Shown piece after piece: positions 58,380 through 64,000 of a stretch of DNA of 64,000 nucleotides. The stretch comes from Cellvibrionaceae bacterium. GTDB lineage: Bacteria; Pseudomonadota; Gammaproteobacteria; Pseudomonadales; Cellvibrionaceae. Below the pieces are notes generated by a model that ran no database searches, was not told the origin of the DNA, and was given only the letters and a program-made list of their open reading frames with translations. The translations under genes were made by a program, and so were the position numbers. Numbering within the stretch: the stretch's first letter is position 1; each line of letters begins with the position of its first letter. The stretch covers positions 36,731 to 100,730 of the forward strand of contig JANQJP010000027.1 of the NCBI GenBank assembly GCA_028281575.1, read 5' to 3'.

Positions 58380-59117
58380 ATGAAAAGACAACTCAAAAAG
58401 CTAATTTTGGCATCCGCGTTAATGGTCATGCCATTTGCAGCAATGGCAGGAAATCACTTCGAGTCTGCCAGCTTTAATTTCACTGGAGAGCAGCTGCTTC
58501 AAAAAGTCACTCTCAACAATTTACCGTCGTCAGGTCTGGTGCTGTACTGCCGAGCTGATATCAGTACGGCTGGCTCTGCGGAGAGAGTAAGTTGTTATTC
58601 AGGAGGCAGTGAGTCAGAGCTTGTGCCTGCGACTGAGGAGGCATTGCAAACTCTGGCCTTTAATGTTGCTTCAATAGAAGGAAGCGCTGTTCCAGTGCGC
58701 ATGTCCTTTAGAGTGGCATTTTCGAAAGTGAATGACGGTACTTATGCGGCGTTGATTCCGAATATAGGTACCATGCAAGCGCAATACGGACGTGACTATG
58801 TCGCACCACAAGAGCGTCTGGATGTGTCCGACTGGTATGAACGCTACTCAGATAATAGCTGGGCTGGAGGACAAGAGTTTCTTGGTCGCGGAGATATGTC
58901 GCGTGTTGCGGCAACTATCCGTCCAGATGGTAAGCCAGCAATGATAAAAACTTTGGAAACCACGCGAGCTCTTGCGCGTGACACAAATGTCGTAAAGGTT
59001 TCGTTAAAGCACTCTCGTTTTATTCCAGGTACTGTGAATGGCAAAGTAGTACCAATGCAATATATGGTTGCAGTGCACTACGGTGATAGTGATCGCGCCT
59101 ACGCTGACGCTAAGTAA
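58380..59117 (+). CDS. Secreted protein of unknown function
   Basis: 245 aa from ATG 58380 with a strong GGAGGG site (58369-58374); an upstream frame from 58320 is not needed. A Sec signal peptide (MKRQLKKLILASALMVMPFAAMAG, cleavage after AMA) is followed by a mature protein predicted mostly beta, with two cysteines (LYCRAD and VSCYSGG) that could form a disulfide, and the motif YGRDYVAPQERLDVSDWYERYSD split over the middle. No membrane anchor or lipobox. I do not recognise the family; periplasmic or extracellular. Confidence 0.8.
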   Translation: MKRQLKKLILASALMVMPFAAMAGNHFESASFNFTGEQLLQKVTLNNLPSSGLVLYCRADISTAGSAERVSCYSGGSESELVPATEEALQTLAFNVASIEGSAVPVRMSFRVAFSKVNDGTYAALIPNIGTMQAQYGRDYVAPQERLDVSDWYERYSDNSWAGGQEFLGRGDMSRVAATIRPDGKPAMIKTLETTRALARDTNVVKVSLKHSRFIPGTVNGKVVPMQYMVAVHYGDSDRAYADAK

Positions 59118-59133
59118 TATCATTGGATAGCTT

Positions 59134-59155
59134 GGCCTGGACGCTGGTCCGGGCC
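59134..59155. terminator. Hairpin between convergent genes
   Basis: A 9-bp stem GGCCTGGAC/GTCCGGGCC (one T-G wobble) with loop GCTG lies between the secreted-protein gene and the convergent 104-aa gene. Neither side has a T-run, so it is a terminator-like hairpin at best. Confidence 0.4.
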
Positions 59156-59156
59156 G

Positions 59157-59471
59157 CTATTCGTCCCACACCCATCGAATGGGGTCCCCAAAGTCATCTA
59201 CTATCAGCCGCTTTTTAGGCTTCTGCTTTTTTATTACTGGCGGCGTTTTATCACTATTCTTACGATTTTCTAAAGCCTTAACAACCTCGGTAAGGGGGGT
59301 GCGATCCGATTTAGGTTCAAACTGCGTCGAGGTCTTAAATAGGTTTGAGTTAGTTGCATTGCCGCTGATCCCCGCTGGAATCGTATTTACTTTTCCGCCG
59401 GTACGCAGATATTCCTGGATCTTTTCCCCCAGTTCTCTTCGCAGCTCGTGTTTTGATTTTTGAGGCTTCAT
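59157..59471 (-). CDS. Small basic protein with GGKV-IP-G-SG motif
   Basis: 104 aa. The N terminus (HELRRELGEKIQEYLRTGGKV, then NTIPAGISG) carries a helix followed by a GGxV..IPxGxSG motif that I have seen in small uncharacterised proteins of pseudomonads and that is loosely like the RNA-polymerase-binding part of SutA. The middle is polar and probably disordered; a basic KKQKPKKR stretch precedes a C terminus rich in Asp and Trp (DDFGDPIRWVWDE). No clear Shine-Dalgarno. Possibly nucleic-acid or RNA-polymerase associated, but this is a guess. Confidence 0.6.
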   Translation of the reverse strand: MKPQKSKHELRRELGEKIQEYLRTGGKVNTIPAGISGNATNSNLFKTSTQFEPKSDRTPLTEVVKALENRKNSDKTPPVIKKQKPKKRLIVDDFGDPIRWVWDE

Positions 59472-59930
59472 CCGCTAAAGATAGCTTTTTTGTATCATCT
59501 TGTAAAAGTCAGGTGTGTGGCAAATAAAACCGGTTACATAGGTCCGACAGCGCTTTATTGGCGCATTTTCGAGGTGAGTGTCGGTTTAGTTTACGGTCGT
59601 AAAATGGTTGGTTTTGGGGTGGCGAAGATATGCGAAAAAAAACTCTTTTTTAATGGTTGTTAGCACTAAAAAGCGCCATTTAAATATTTACTATTTTTAG
59701 TATTTCAAAAAAAATAATTGGAAGTTTTTGTGCTTTTTACTTATTCGATTTTGTTTTACGTATACACCTGTTTGAGCTATTTAAGGGAATAAAATGCTTC
59801 GCTGTATACATTAAAATGCTTTTATTAGAAGGGGCTTGGCATGAAAGCTTTTAGTGTTACACTATCGAGCACTCACAGGTAATCGAGCGAATAAATATTC
59901 TTTATTCGTTAACATTAAGCATAGAAACAC
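59472..59930. other. AT-rich intergenic region with TGTATACA palindrome upstream of gntR
   Basis: This 459-base gap contains no gene that I can support. It holds a perfect palindrome TGTATACA (59803-59810) and a partial copy, GTATACA, at 59760-59766. Operators of FCD-type GntR regulators often centre on GTATAC-like palindromes, so this may be the autoregulatory site of the GntR gene at 59931. A 13-codon open frame at 59840-59881 with a weak AAGGGG site is not convincing. Confidence 0.4.
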
Positions 59931-60626
59931 ATGAATACAAAAGCGACTGATCACTCGTTTCAGGAGGAATCGAGTTTGTCCCGCGTAGAGTACGCTTACA
60001 GAAAAATTAAAACCCACATCGCTACAAACGTATATCCTGCAGGTTATCAGGTTTTGGAGCCAGAGTTGGCTTCGCAGCTTGGGGTGAGCAGGACTCCCGT
60101 TCGGGAGGCGCTGATACGGTTGGAAGCTGATAATCTTATTCAGCTAATCCCTAGAAGGGGTATGCGAGTCATTCCATTAAACGCTGATGATATTGAAGAA
60201 ATCCATCAACTCATCACAACGATTGAGTTAAGCGCGATTAATTGGTTATGTAATAGAGAGTCGACAATTTCGTTTGCAGAAACTGAAGCAACGCTTCTAT
60301 CTTTGCAAGAAGCGGTATTGTCGGGTGATCGAAAAAGTTGGCTTCAGGCCGATGACGATTTCCACATTGCTATTATTGCACTTGTTGAAAACCGACGAAT
60401 GTTGCGTATTGCCAGAAATTTGTACGATCAAATTCGTCGTGCGCGATTTTTGACTTTGGATTTCATTGATGATGTTGGGCCTCTAGTGAGTTCCCGTCGG
60501 TTGTTAATGACTGAGATCGAAAATAAGTCTGCTGCAAATTCGATTAGGATTCATGAGCAATATCGAAAGAATTTGAGTGGAATTTATCGTGATGCTCAAA
60601 TAAAATATCAGCTGGCTGAACTATAG
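59931..60626 (+). CDS. GntR family transcriptional regulator, FCD (FadR) subfamily
   Basis: 231 aa. The winged helix-turn-helix at about 20-85 has LEPELASQLGVSRTPVREALIRLE, the GntR signature. The all-helical FCD ligand domain (90-225) shows the metal/ligand pattern D..FH (DDDFHIAII) and the C-terminal IRIHEQY His. FCD regulators usually sense organic acids. The next genes run in the opposite direction, so its targets cannot be read; abgT and the MazG-like gene are candidates by proximity. Confidence 0.92.
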   Translation: MNTKATDHSFQEESSLSRVEYAYRKIKTHIATNVYPAGYQVLEPELASQLGVSRTPVREALIRLEADNLIQLIPRRGMRVIPLNADDIEEIHQLITTIELSAINWLCNRESTISFAETEATLLSLQEAVLSGDRKSWLQADDDFHIAIIALVENRRMLRIARNLYDQIRRARFLTLDFIDDVGPLVSSRRLLMTEIENKSAANSIRIHEQYRKNLSGIYRDAQIKYQLAEL

Positions 60627-60648
60627 CGACTGTTTTTAAATTGATAAG

Positions 60649-60680
60649 AACACATGAGTTAAATTTATCTCAGTGTTTGT
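60649..60680. terminator. Probable terminator between gntR and the MazG-like gene
   Basis: The stem AACAC-A-TGAG / CTCA-GTGTT (one bulged A) has an AT-rich 10-nt loop. It is followed by TTGTTGTC on the plus strand, a poor T-tract. It lies between two convergent genes. Confidence 0.4.
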
Positions 60681-60703
60681 TGTCTGTTATGAGCGGCGTT
60701 TCC

Positions 60704-61024
60704 TTATTCTGAGGGGAAACGTTGCTCGTTCATTTCAATTTTTTTTTCTGTATATGCTTTTAGGTCAACATTTAGTCTGTCTGAAATTAACAGGGTATAC
60801 ATAAAAATGTCAGCCAACTCAAATGCTGCCTTTTCTTTGTCGCTCGCATTCAGGTTTTTACTCTCTTGTTCATTCATCCACTGAAATATTTCAAGTAGCT
60901 CACTTGCTTCGACAGCGAGCGCCATAGATAAGTTTTTAGGAGAATGAAATTTCTCCCAGTTTCTCGCCTCGCCGAAGCTGACTACTTGTTCTTTTAGAAA
61001 GCTAATTTCTCCTTTTTGTTCCAT
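60704..61024 (-). CDS. MazG-like nucleotide pyrophosphohydrolase
   Basis: 106 aa, single all-alpha domain. The metal-binding pattern ExxE...ExxD is in LAVEASELLEIFQW and AFELADIFMYTLL. RS21-C6/dCTPase-type enzymes of this family hydrolyse (often modified) dNTPs, here perhaps dCTP derivatives, to the monophosphate. It lies 17 bases downstream of abgT on the same strand, so the two are probably cotranscribed. Confidence 0.9.
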   Translation of the reverse strand: MEQKGEISFLKEQVVSFGEARNWEKFHSPKNLSMALAVEASELLEIFQWMNEQESKNLNASDKEKAAFELADIFMYTLLISDRLNVDLKAYTEKKIEMNEQRFPSE

Positions 61025-61041
61025 CTCTTGTTACCTGTGAT

Positions 61042-62541
61042 TTAAGAAATAAAGACACTTGCACCTGGCCCCAGCGGCAAGCCAAAACTGATCCAAATAA
61101 GCAACAACATCGACCATGTCAAAAAGAAGACAATCGAATATGGGAGCATTAAAGAAATTAACGTACCCATGCCCAGATCTTTTTTATATCTTTGGGCAAA
61201 CGCAACTACGACACCAAAATAGGGCATTAGTGGAGTGATAATATTGGTTGAACTGTCGCCTATTCGGTAAGCCATTTGCGTGGCTTCTGGCGAGATGCCA
61301 AGTAGCAGAAACATAGGCACAAATATTGGTCCGATGAGTGCCCACTTTGCAGAAGCGCTGCCGATAAATAGGTTGATTGTCGCGGCGAGAGCAATAAAGC
61401 TTATTAGTAGCACGGGTTTAGGCAGATCTAGCCAGGCCAATCCTTCTGCGCCGCGTATTGCGAAGATGCTACCGAGTTGACTCCAGCTAAAGTAGTTCAC
61501 AAATTGAGCGGCGAAAAACATCATTACAATATAGGTCGCCATCGTCGCCATATGTTTCTCCATAGCGTCGACTAAAAAAGTTGGGCTTTTGTCTGTGCCG
61601 CTAAACTTGGCGAAAGCCCAACCAGCGCACCCAGCGTAAAGTGCAATAATAGTAACGATTCCTCCCATAAACGGGGAGCTAATTACGCTGCCGTCCTCAG
61701 GGCTTCTCAAGAAGCCTTGTTGCGGCAACAAGCCGGCTAATATCACAACGGCAAATGCTAGGGTCACGACGAGCGCAGCTGTCAGACCTCTTTTTTCTCC
61801 GTCGATGTGTTCGAATACTTCTGCGGAGGTCGATTCCGGTTCGGGCAACCAGCGAATGACTATTTTCTCAGTGACATAGGTACCAACTAGCCCTATGAGC
61901 AGGGTTGATAAGGCGATGAAATAGTAGTTGCCTGCAGCGTTGACCTTATAACCAGGCTCGATGAGCTTTGCTGCTTCTGTCGAAATCCCCGCTAGCACGG
62001 CATCGACTGGACCGATAATAATATTTGCGCTAAAACCGCCAGAAACGCCTGCGAAAGCGGCGACAATGCCGGCAATGGGATTGCGACCTAGCGCCTTAAA
62101 CACGAGCCCCGCGAGTGGAATCAGAACAACGTAGCCGGTGTCTAAAGCGATACTCGAAAGTACACTCGTGCTGACGACGAAAAACGTCACTAGACGTTTT
62201 GGGGCGCGTAGGATTGTTGTTCGAAGCACGCTGTTAAGAAGGCCAGAGTGTTCGGCAATGCCCATACCCAACATGGCAACTAAAACGCTGCCCACTGGTG
62301 CAAAGGACATGAAATTTTTAACCGTATTCTCCAATATGAAATGCAGACCCTCGATGCTCACCAGGCTTCTTGCATGGATTTCGATATCGTTGGTTGGGTG
62401 AATAGCGGAGCTCCCAATAATGCTAAACACCCAAGAAAGCGCGATGATGATTGCACATAGATATATAAAAAGGATCGTCGGGTGGGGCAGGCGGTTCCCG
62501 GTTCTTTCGACGAAGTTGAGCAAAGAATCTAGTTTGGTCAT
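61042..62541 (-). CDS. AbgT family transporter
   Basis: 499 aa with about 11-13 hydrophobic segments. The family is p-aminobenzoyl-glutamate transport; some members are reported to export sulfonamides. Recognisable stretches are FMSFAPVGSVLVAMLGMGIAE, the hairpin region SGGFSANIIIGPVDAVLAGIS, and STNIITPLMPYFGVVVAFAQRY near the C terminus. Length fits. No abgAB hydrolase genes are adjacent, so the substrate is open. Confidence 0.93.
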   Translation of the reverse strand: MTKLDSLLNFVERTGNRLPHPTILFIYLCAIIIALSWVFSIIGSSAIHPTNDIEIHARSLVSIEGLHFILENTVKNFMSFAPVGSVLVAMLGMGIAEHSGLLNSVLRTTILRAPKRLVTFFVVSTSVLSSIALDTGYVVLIPLAGLVFKALGRNPIAGIVAAFAGVSGGFSANIIIGPVDAVLAGISTEAAKLIEPGYKVNAAGNYYFIALSTLLIGLVGTYVTEKIVIRWLPEPESTSAEVFEHIDGEKRGLTAALVVTLAFAVVILAGLLPQQGFLRSPEDGSVISSPFMGGIVTIIALYAGCAGWAFAKFSGTDKSPTFLVDAMEKHMATMATYIVMMFFAAQFVNYFSWSQLGSIFAIRGAEGLAWLDLPKPVLLISFIALAATINLFIGSASAKWALIGPIFVPMFLLLGISPEATQMAYRIGDSSTNIITPLMPYFGVVVAFAQRYKKDLGMGTLISLMLPYSIVFFLTWSMLLLIWISFGLPLGPGASVFIS

Positions 62542-62572
62542 GTTGTGCTCTATCGGAATTTAAATCGCTAAG

Positions 62573-62588
62573 ATACGCGAAAGCGTAT
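62573..62588. promoter_or_regulatory. Short palindrome upstream of abgT
   Basis: ATACGC-GAAA-GCGTAT is a perfect 6-bp inverted repeat 32 bases before the abgT start codon. As DNA it could be an operator; as RNA it is a stem with a GNRA-type loop on the plus strand. Confidence 0.4.
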
Positions 62589-62653
62589 GACAATGACTAG
62601 CAAACTTAACTGTTGGTTATAAGTTTTATCGCTGCATATTCTTATTCGGTTTC

Positions 62654-62682
62654 TTGACAAGCAAGACGACCGGTCATATATT
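62654..62682 (+). promoter_or_regulatory. tetR promoter with internal operator (leaderless start)
   Basis: TTGACA (62654-62659), a 17-bp spacer and TATATT (62677-62682) form a near-consensus promoter. The expected start is at or next to the tetR ATG (62689), and no Shine-Dalgarno is present, so the mRNA is probably leaderless. The operator AAGACGACCGGTCATAT (62663-62679) fills the spacer, so TetR binding should repress its own gene. Confidence 0.7.
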
Positions 62683-62688
62683 GGTTGC

Positions 62689-63270
62689 ATGAACAAACGG
62701 GAAGACAAAAAAGAAGCGATCTTGTTAGCAGGCATGGATGTTATGAAGAGCCAGGGCTATAACGGTACCAGCGTGAAAGACATCGTTGATGCCGCTGAGG
62801 TTCCTAAAGGTTCGTTCTACAACTACTTCGAAAGCAAGGAGCAATTTGCTCTCGACGCTATTGAATATGCTGCGGATCAGGGGCGCGCTTACGCCAAAAG
62901 TGCGCTCGATGACGCGTCAAAATGCGCCCACGAGCGCTTAAACGCTTATTTTAGCGGAGGAATTGACTGTGCGAGTCAGCACGATTTTTCGGTTGGTTGT
63001 TTTCTCGGCAATATGTGTCAGGAAATGGCGGATACGTCCGATATTATTCGGCAAAAGCTGGACCAACGGCTGAATGACAATGCACGCATGTTAACGGATG
63101 TTATTGAGCAGGGGCAGGCCTCTGGAGCGATACATGCGGATATGGATGCTGGCACTGCCGCGGAGTTCTTGTTCAATGCGTGGGAAGGCGCTTTGATGCG
63201 TGCTAAAGCATCTAAATGCCGTAAACCTCTTAACGCATTTATGAGCATGCTTCAGCGTGTTTTAGCATAG
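62689..63270 (+). CDS. TetR family regulator, NemR/AcuR-like
   Basis: 193 aa. The helix-turn-helix (about 10-55) has TSVKDIVDAAEVPKGSFYNYF, the signature of the AcuR/NemR branch. The ligand domain has five cysteines (C79, C94, C104, C110, C177); SVGCFLGNMCQEM lines up with the NemR segment that holds its redox-active Cys106. I infer a sensor of electrophiles, bleach or quinones. It is autoregulated through the operator in its promoter, and the same operator recurs before the next genes, which end in a thioredoxin. Confidence 0.9.
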   Translation: MNKREDKKEAILLAGMDVMKSQGYNGTSVKDIVDAAEVPKGSFYNYFESKEQFALDAIEYAADQGRAYAKSALDDASKCAHERLNAYFSGGIDCASQHDFSVGCFLGNMCQEMADTSDIIRQKLDQRLNDNARMLTDVIEQGQASGAIHADMDAGTAAEFLFNAWEGALMRAKASKCRKPLNAFMSMLQRVLA

Positions 63271-63282
63271 CTTTTTTTTGGT

Positions 63283-63310
63283 TTGAAAATAAGACGACTG
63301 GTCATATTTA
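63283..63310 (+). promoter_or_regulatory. Second TetR-controlled promoter (peptide/thioredoxin unit)
   Basis: TTGAAA (63283-63288) and TATTTA (63305-63310) are 16 bp apart. The spacer holds AAGACGACTGGTCATAT (63291-63307), which is 16 of 17 bases identical to the operator in the tetR promoter. The start would be near 63317, ahead of a GGTTGGAG ribosome-binding site. Confidence 0.65.
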
Positions 63311-63327
63311 AGAGGTTGGAGATTGAA

Positions 63328-63408
63328 ATGAGAGAGAAAATTGTATTGTGGTTAATTCCTTTGTCTGCGGCCGTGCTTGCGTTAAGCGGTGTAGCGGCCC
63401 TGGCTTAG
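63328..63408 (+). CDS. Putative 26-aa hydrophobic peptide
   Basis: ATG 63328 has a purine-rich site (GGTTGGAG) 8 bases upstream and reads MREKIVLWLIPLSAAVLALS then GVAALA and TAG. It would be a single transmembrane peptide or a signal-peptide-like leader. It is the first frame behind the second TetR operator. Its coding status is unproven: it is short, but start, spacing, composition and position argue for translation. Confidence 0.5.
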   Translation: MREKIVLWLIPLSAAVLALSGVAALA

Positions 63409-63413
63409 ACGCG

Positions 63414-63442
63414 TTTTTGTGGGCAAAAAGCTGCCCCAAAAA
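63414..63442 (+). other. Hairpin between the 26-aa frame and the thioredoxin gene
   Basis: TTTTTGTGGGCA-AAAAGC-TGCCCCAAAAA folds into a stem with a GGGCA/TGCCC core flanked by T/A pairs. It follows the small frame by 5 bases. There is no T-tract after it, so it may be an mRNA stabiliser or a leaky attenuator. Confidence 0.45.
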
Positions 63443-63481
63443 TAATATTTTCAAACAACGATGAATATGGAGAAGGTACAA

Positions 63482-63805
63482 ATGACAAAGTTAAATAAAG
63501 TGTCTGGAAGAGATTTTGATAGCAAGGTCCTGAATAACCGGAAGCCGGTGCTCGTTGATTTTTATGCTGACTGGTGTGGTCCTTGTAATATCCAAACGCC
63601 TATTTTGGAAGCAGTTGCAGCGGACTATAAAGACAAGATCGATATTGTGAAAGTCGATGTGGATCAGGACAAAGACCTACTTGCTAAATATGGTATTCGA
63701 AGCATTCCGACGTTGATTCTGTTTAACGAAGGGAAAAATGTTCAAACACGTGTTGGCGTGAGCAATAAAGCTGAAGTCAATTCCCTGATCAGCAGTGTTG
63801 CTTAA
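63482..63805 (+). CDS. Thioredoxin
   Basis: 107 aa from ATG 63482 (MTKLNKVSGRD), with GGAGAAGG at 63469-63476; an in-frame ATG at 63461 lacks such a site. The active site is ADWCGPCNIQTP, and the cis-Pro loop RSIPTLILFN is intact. It reduces disulfides in the cytoplasm. The usual lysine after WCGPC is Asn here, so it is probably a secondary thioredoxin rather than the main TrxA. Placement behind a TetR operator suggests stress induction. Confidence 0.93.
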   Translation: MTKLNKVSGRDFDSKVLNNRKPVLVDFYADWCGPCNIQTPILEAVAADYKDKIDIVKVDVDQDKDLLAKYGIRSIPTLILFNEGKNVQTRVGVSNKAEVNSLISSVA

Positions 63806-63824
63806 TCGGTAAATTGGGTTCCTG

Positions 63825-63842
63825 AGCCGCTTTACGGCTTTC
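63825..63842 (+). terminator. Weak terminator after the thioredoxin gene
   Basis: AGCCG-CTTTA-CGGCT is followed by TTC; the stem is only 5 bp and the T-run short. It lies 19 bases past the thioredoxin stop. Confidence 0.45.
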
Positions 63843-63883
63843 AAAAAATACTAGGGCCTGTTAACACTAATTGAATTGTCACT

Positions 63884-64000
63884 GTTGTGGCTGAAAACGC
63901 GCTAGTTTAGGCGCGAGGAGTGTAGTTTGGTGAATCAAATAAGCGACGAGCAACGACAAATAACGCGTTTTCAGCCACAACCCGCATTCCTACATGGATG
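63884..64000. repeat. Inverted-repeat element at the right edge (truncated)
   Basis: Perfect 18-nt arms GTTGTGGCTGAAAACGCG (63884-63901) and CGCGTTTTCAGCCACAAC (63964-63981) enclose a 62-base spacer with GCGCGAGGAGTGTAG and GCGACGAGCAACGA. After the right arm, CCTACATGGATG (63989-64000) matches the CCTACATGGACG on the minus strand of the element at 33.5 kb. The element appears to continue beyond the window. There is no coding frame. Confidence 0.65.

Noticed and set aside
59460..59663. 67-codon frame in the gap before gntR
   Set aside because: No ribosome-binding site and no recognisable composition; the region is AT-rich non-coding.
59840..59881. 13-codon frame ahead of gntR, as a possible leader peptide
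   Set aside because: The ribosome-binding site is weak, and there is no codon bias or attenuator hairpin to support it.

Overview
The window is a gene-dense stretch (about 48-50% G+C by eye) of a gammaproteobacterial chromosome. Its core gene order orn / queG-nnr-tsaE-ami-mutL-miaA-hfq-hflX-hflK-hflC-DUF2065-hisZ-purA / rnr-rlmB / rpsF-rpsR-DUF2232-rplI-dnaB is the order I know from Pseudomonas and relatives. The fused bioH-bioC gene, EpmA/EpmB (rather than EarP) for EF-P modification, and the DUF3094 and SprA-like neighbours point to the Cellvibrionaceae (Saccharophagus/Teredinibacter type). That assignment is inference; there is no 16S rRNA gene here. I see no tRNA or rRNA gene, CRISPR array, prophage or complete insertion sequence.

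Layout. 1-6.9 kb: the 3' end of hemE, a degenerate HD-GYP protein, then psd-rhdA-rsgA on the minus strand, orn, a small conserved protein and queG. 6.9-20.1 kb: a long plus-strand housekeeping run (nnr to purA) covering cell-wall amidase, mismatch repair, tRNA modification, Hfq, the HflKC protease modulator, histidine regulation and purine synthesis, interrupted at 17.1-17.35 kb by a terminator and a large palindromic element. 20.2-21.7 kb: a PilZ protein, then an Hsp20 gene with a heat-shock promoter and a probable RNA thermometer, then a YfaZ-like porin. 21.9-29.9 kb: rnr, rlmB, an inserted ldhA, the rpsF-rpsR-rplI ribosomal cluster and dnaB. 30-37.5 kb: panC-panD, acs, a structured repeat, ppnN, an Smr protein and a two-domain acyltransferase of ornithine-lipid type. 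37.7-44 kb: an AhpA/YtjB-like membrane protein, serB, a FimX-like protein and a PilZ-like protein. 44.2-48.7 kb: epmB, efp, epmA, cysE, htpX. 48.7-54.6 kb: a small membrane protein, comF and the operon bioB-bioF-bioHC-bioD under a recognisable BirA operator. 54.7-64 kb is more accessory: a miniature flagellar-rod-like protein, an SprA-type putative metalloprotease, an acyl-CoA dehydrogenase, DUF3094, a secreted protein of unknown function, a GntR regulator, a MazG-like pyrophosphohydrolase with an AbgT transporter, and a TetR regulator with twin operators controlling itself and a peptide/thioredoxin unit.

Themes. Cyclic-di-GMP recurs, mostly as binding or degenerate proteins (HD-GYP lacking metal ligands, FimX-like with EVL and GDDSF, a PilZ protein and a PilZ-like protein), with Orn to finish c-di-GMP breakdown. 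Heat-shock control is visible twice, as sigma-32-type promoters with the same 14-bp spacing ahead of hsp20 and htpX. The least explained items are three non-coding palindromic elements (17.17-17.34, 33.46-33.59 and 63.88-64.0 kb), the mini rod-like/SprA pair, and the TetR-peptide-thioredoxin module.
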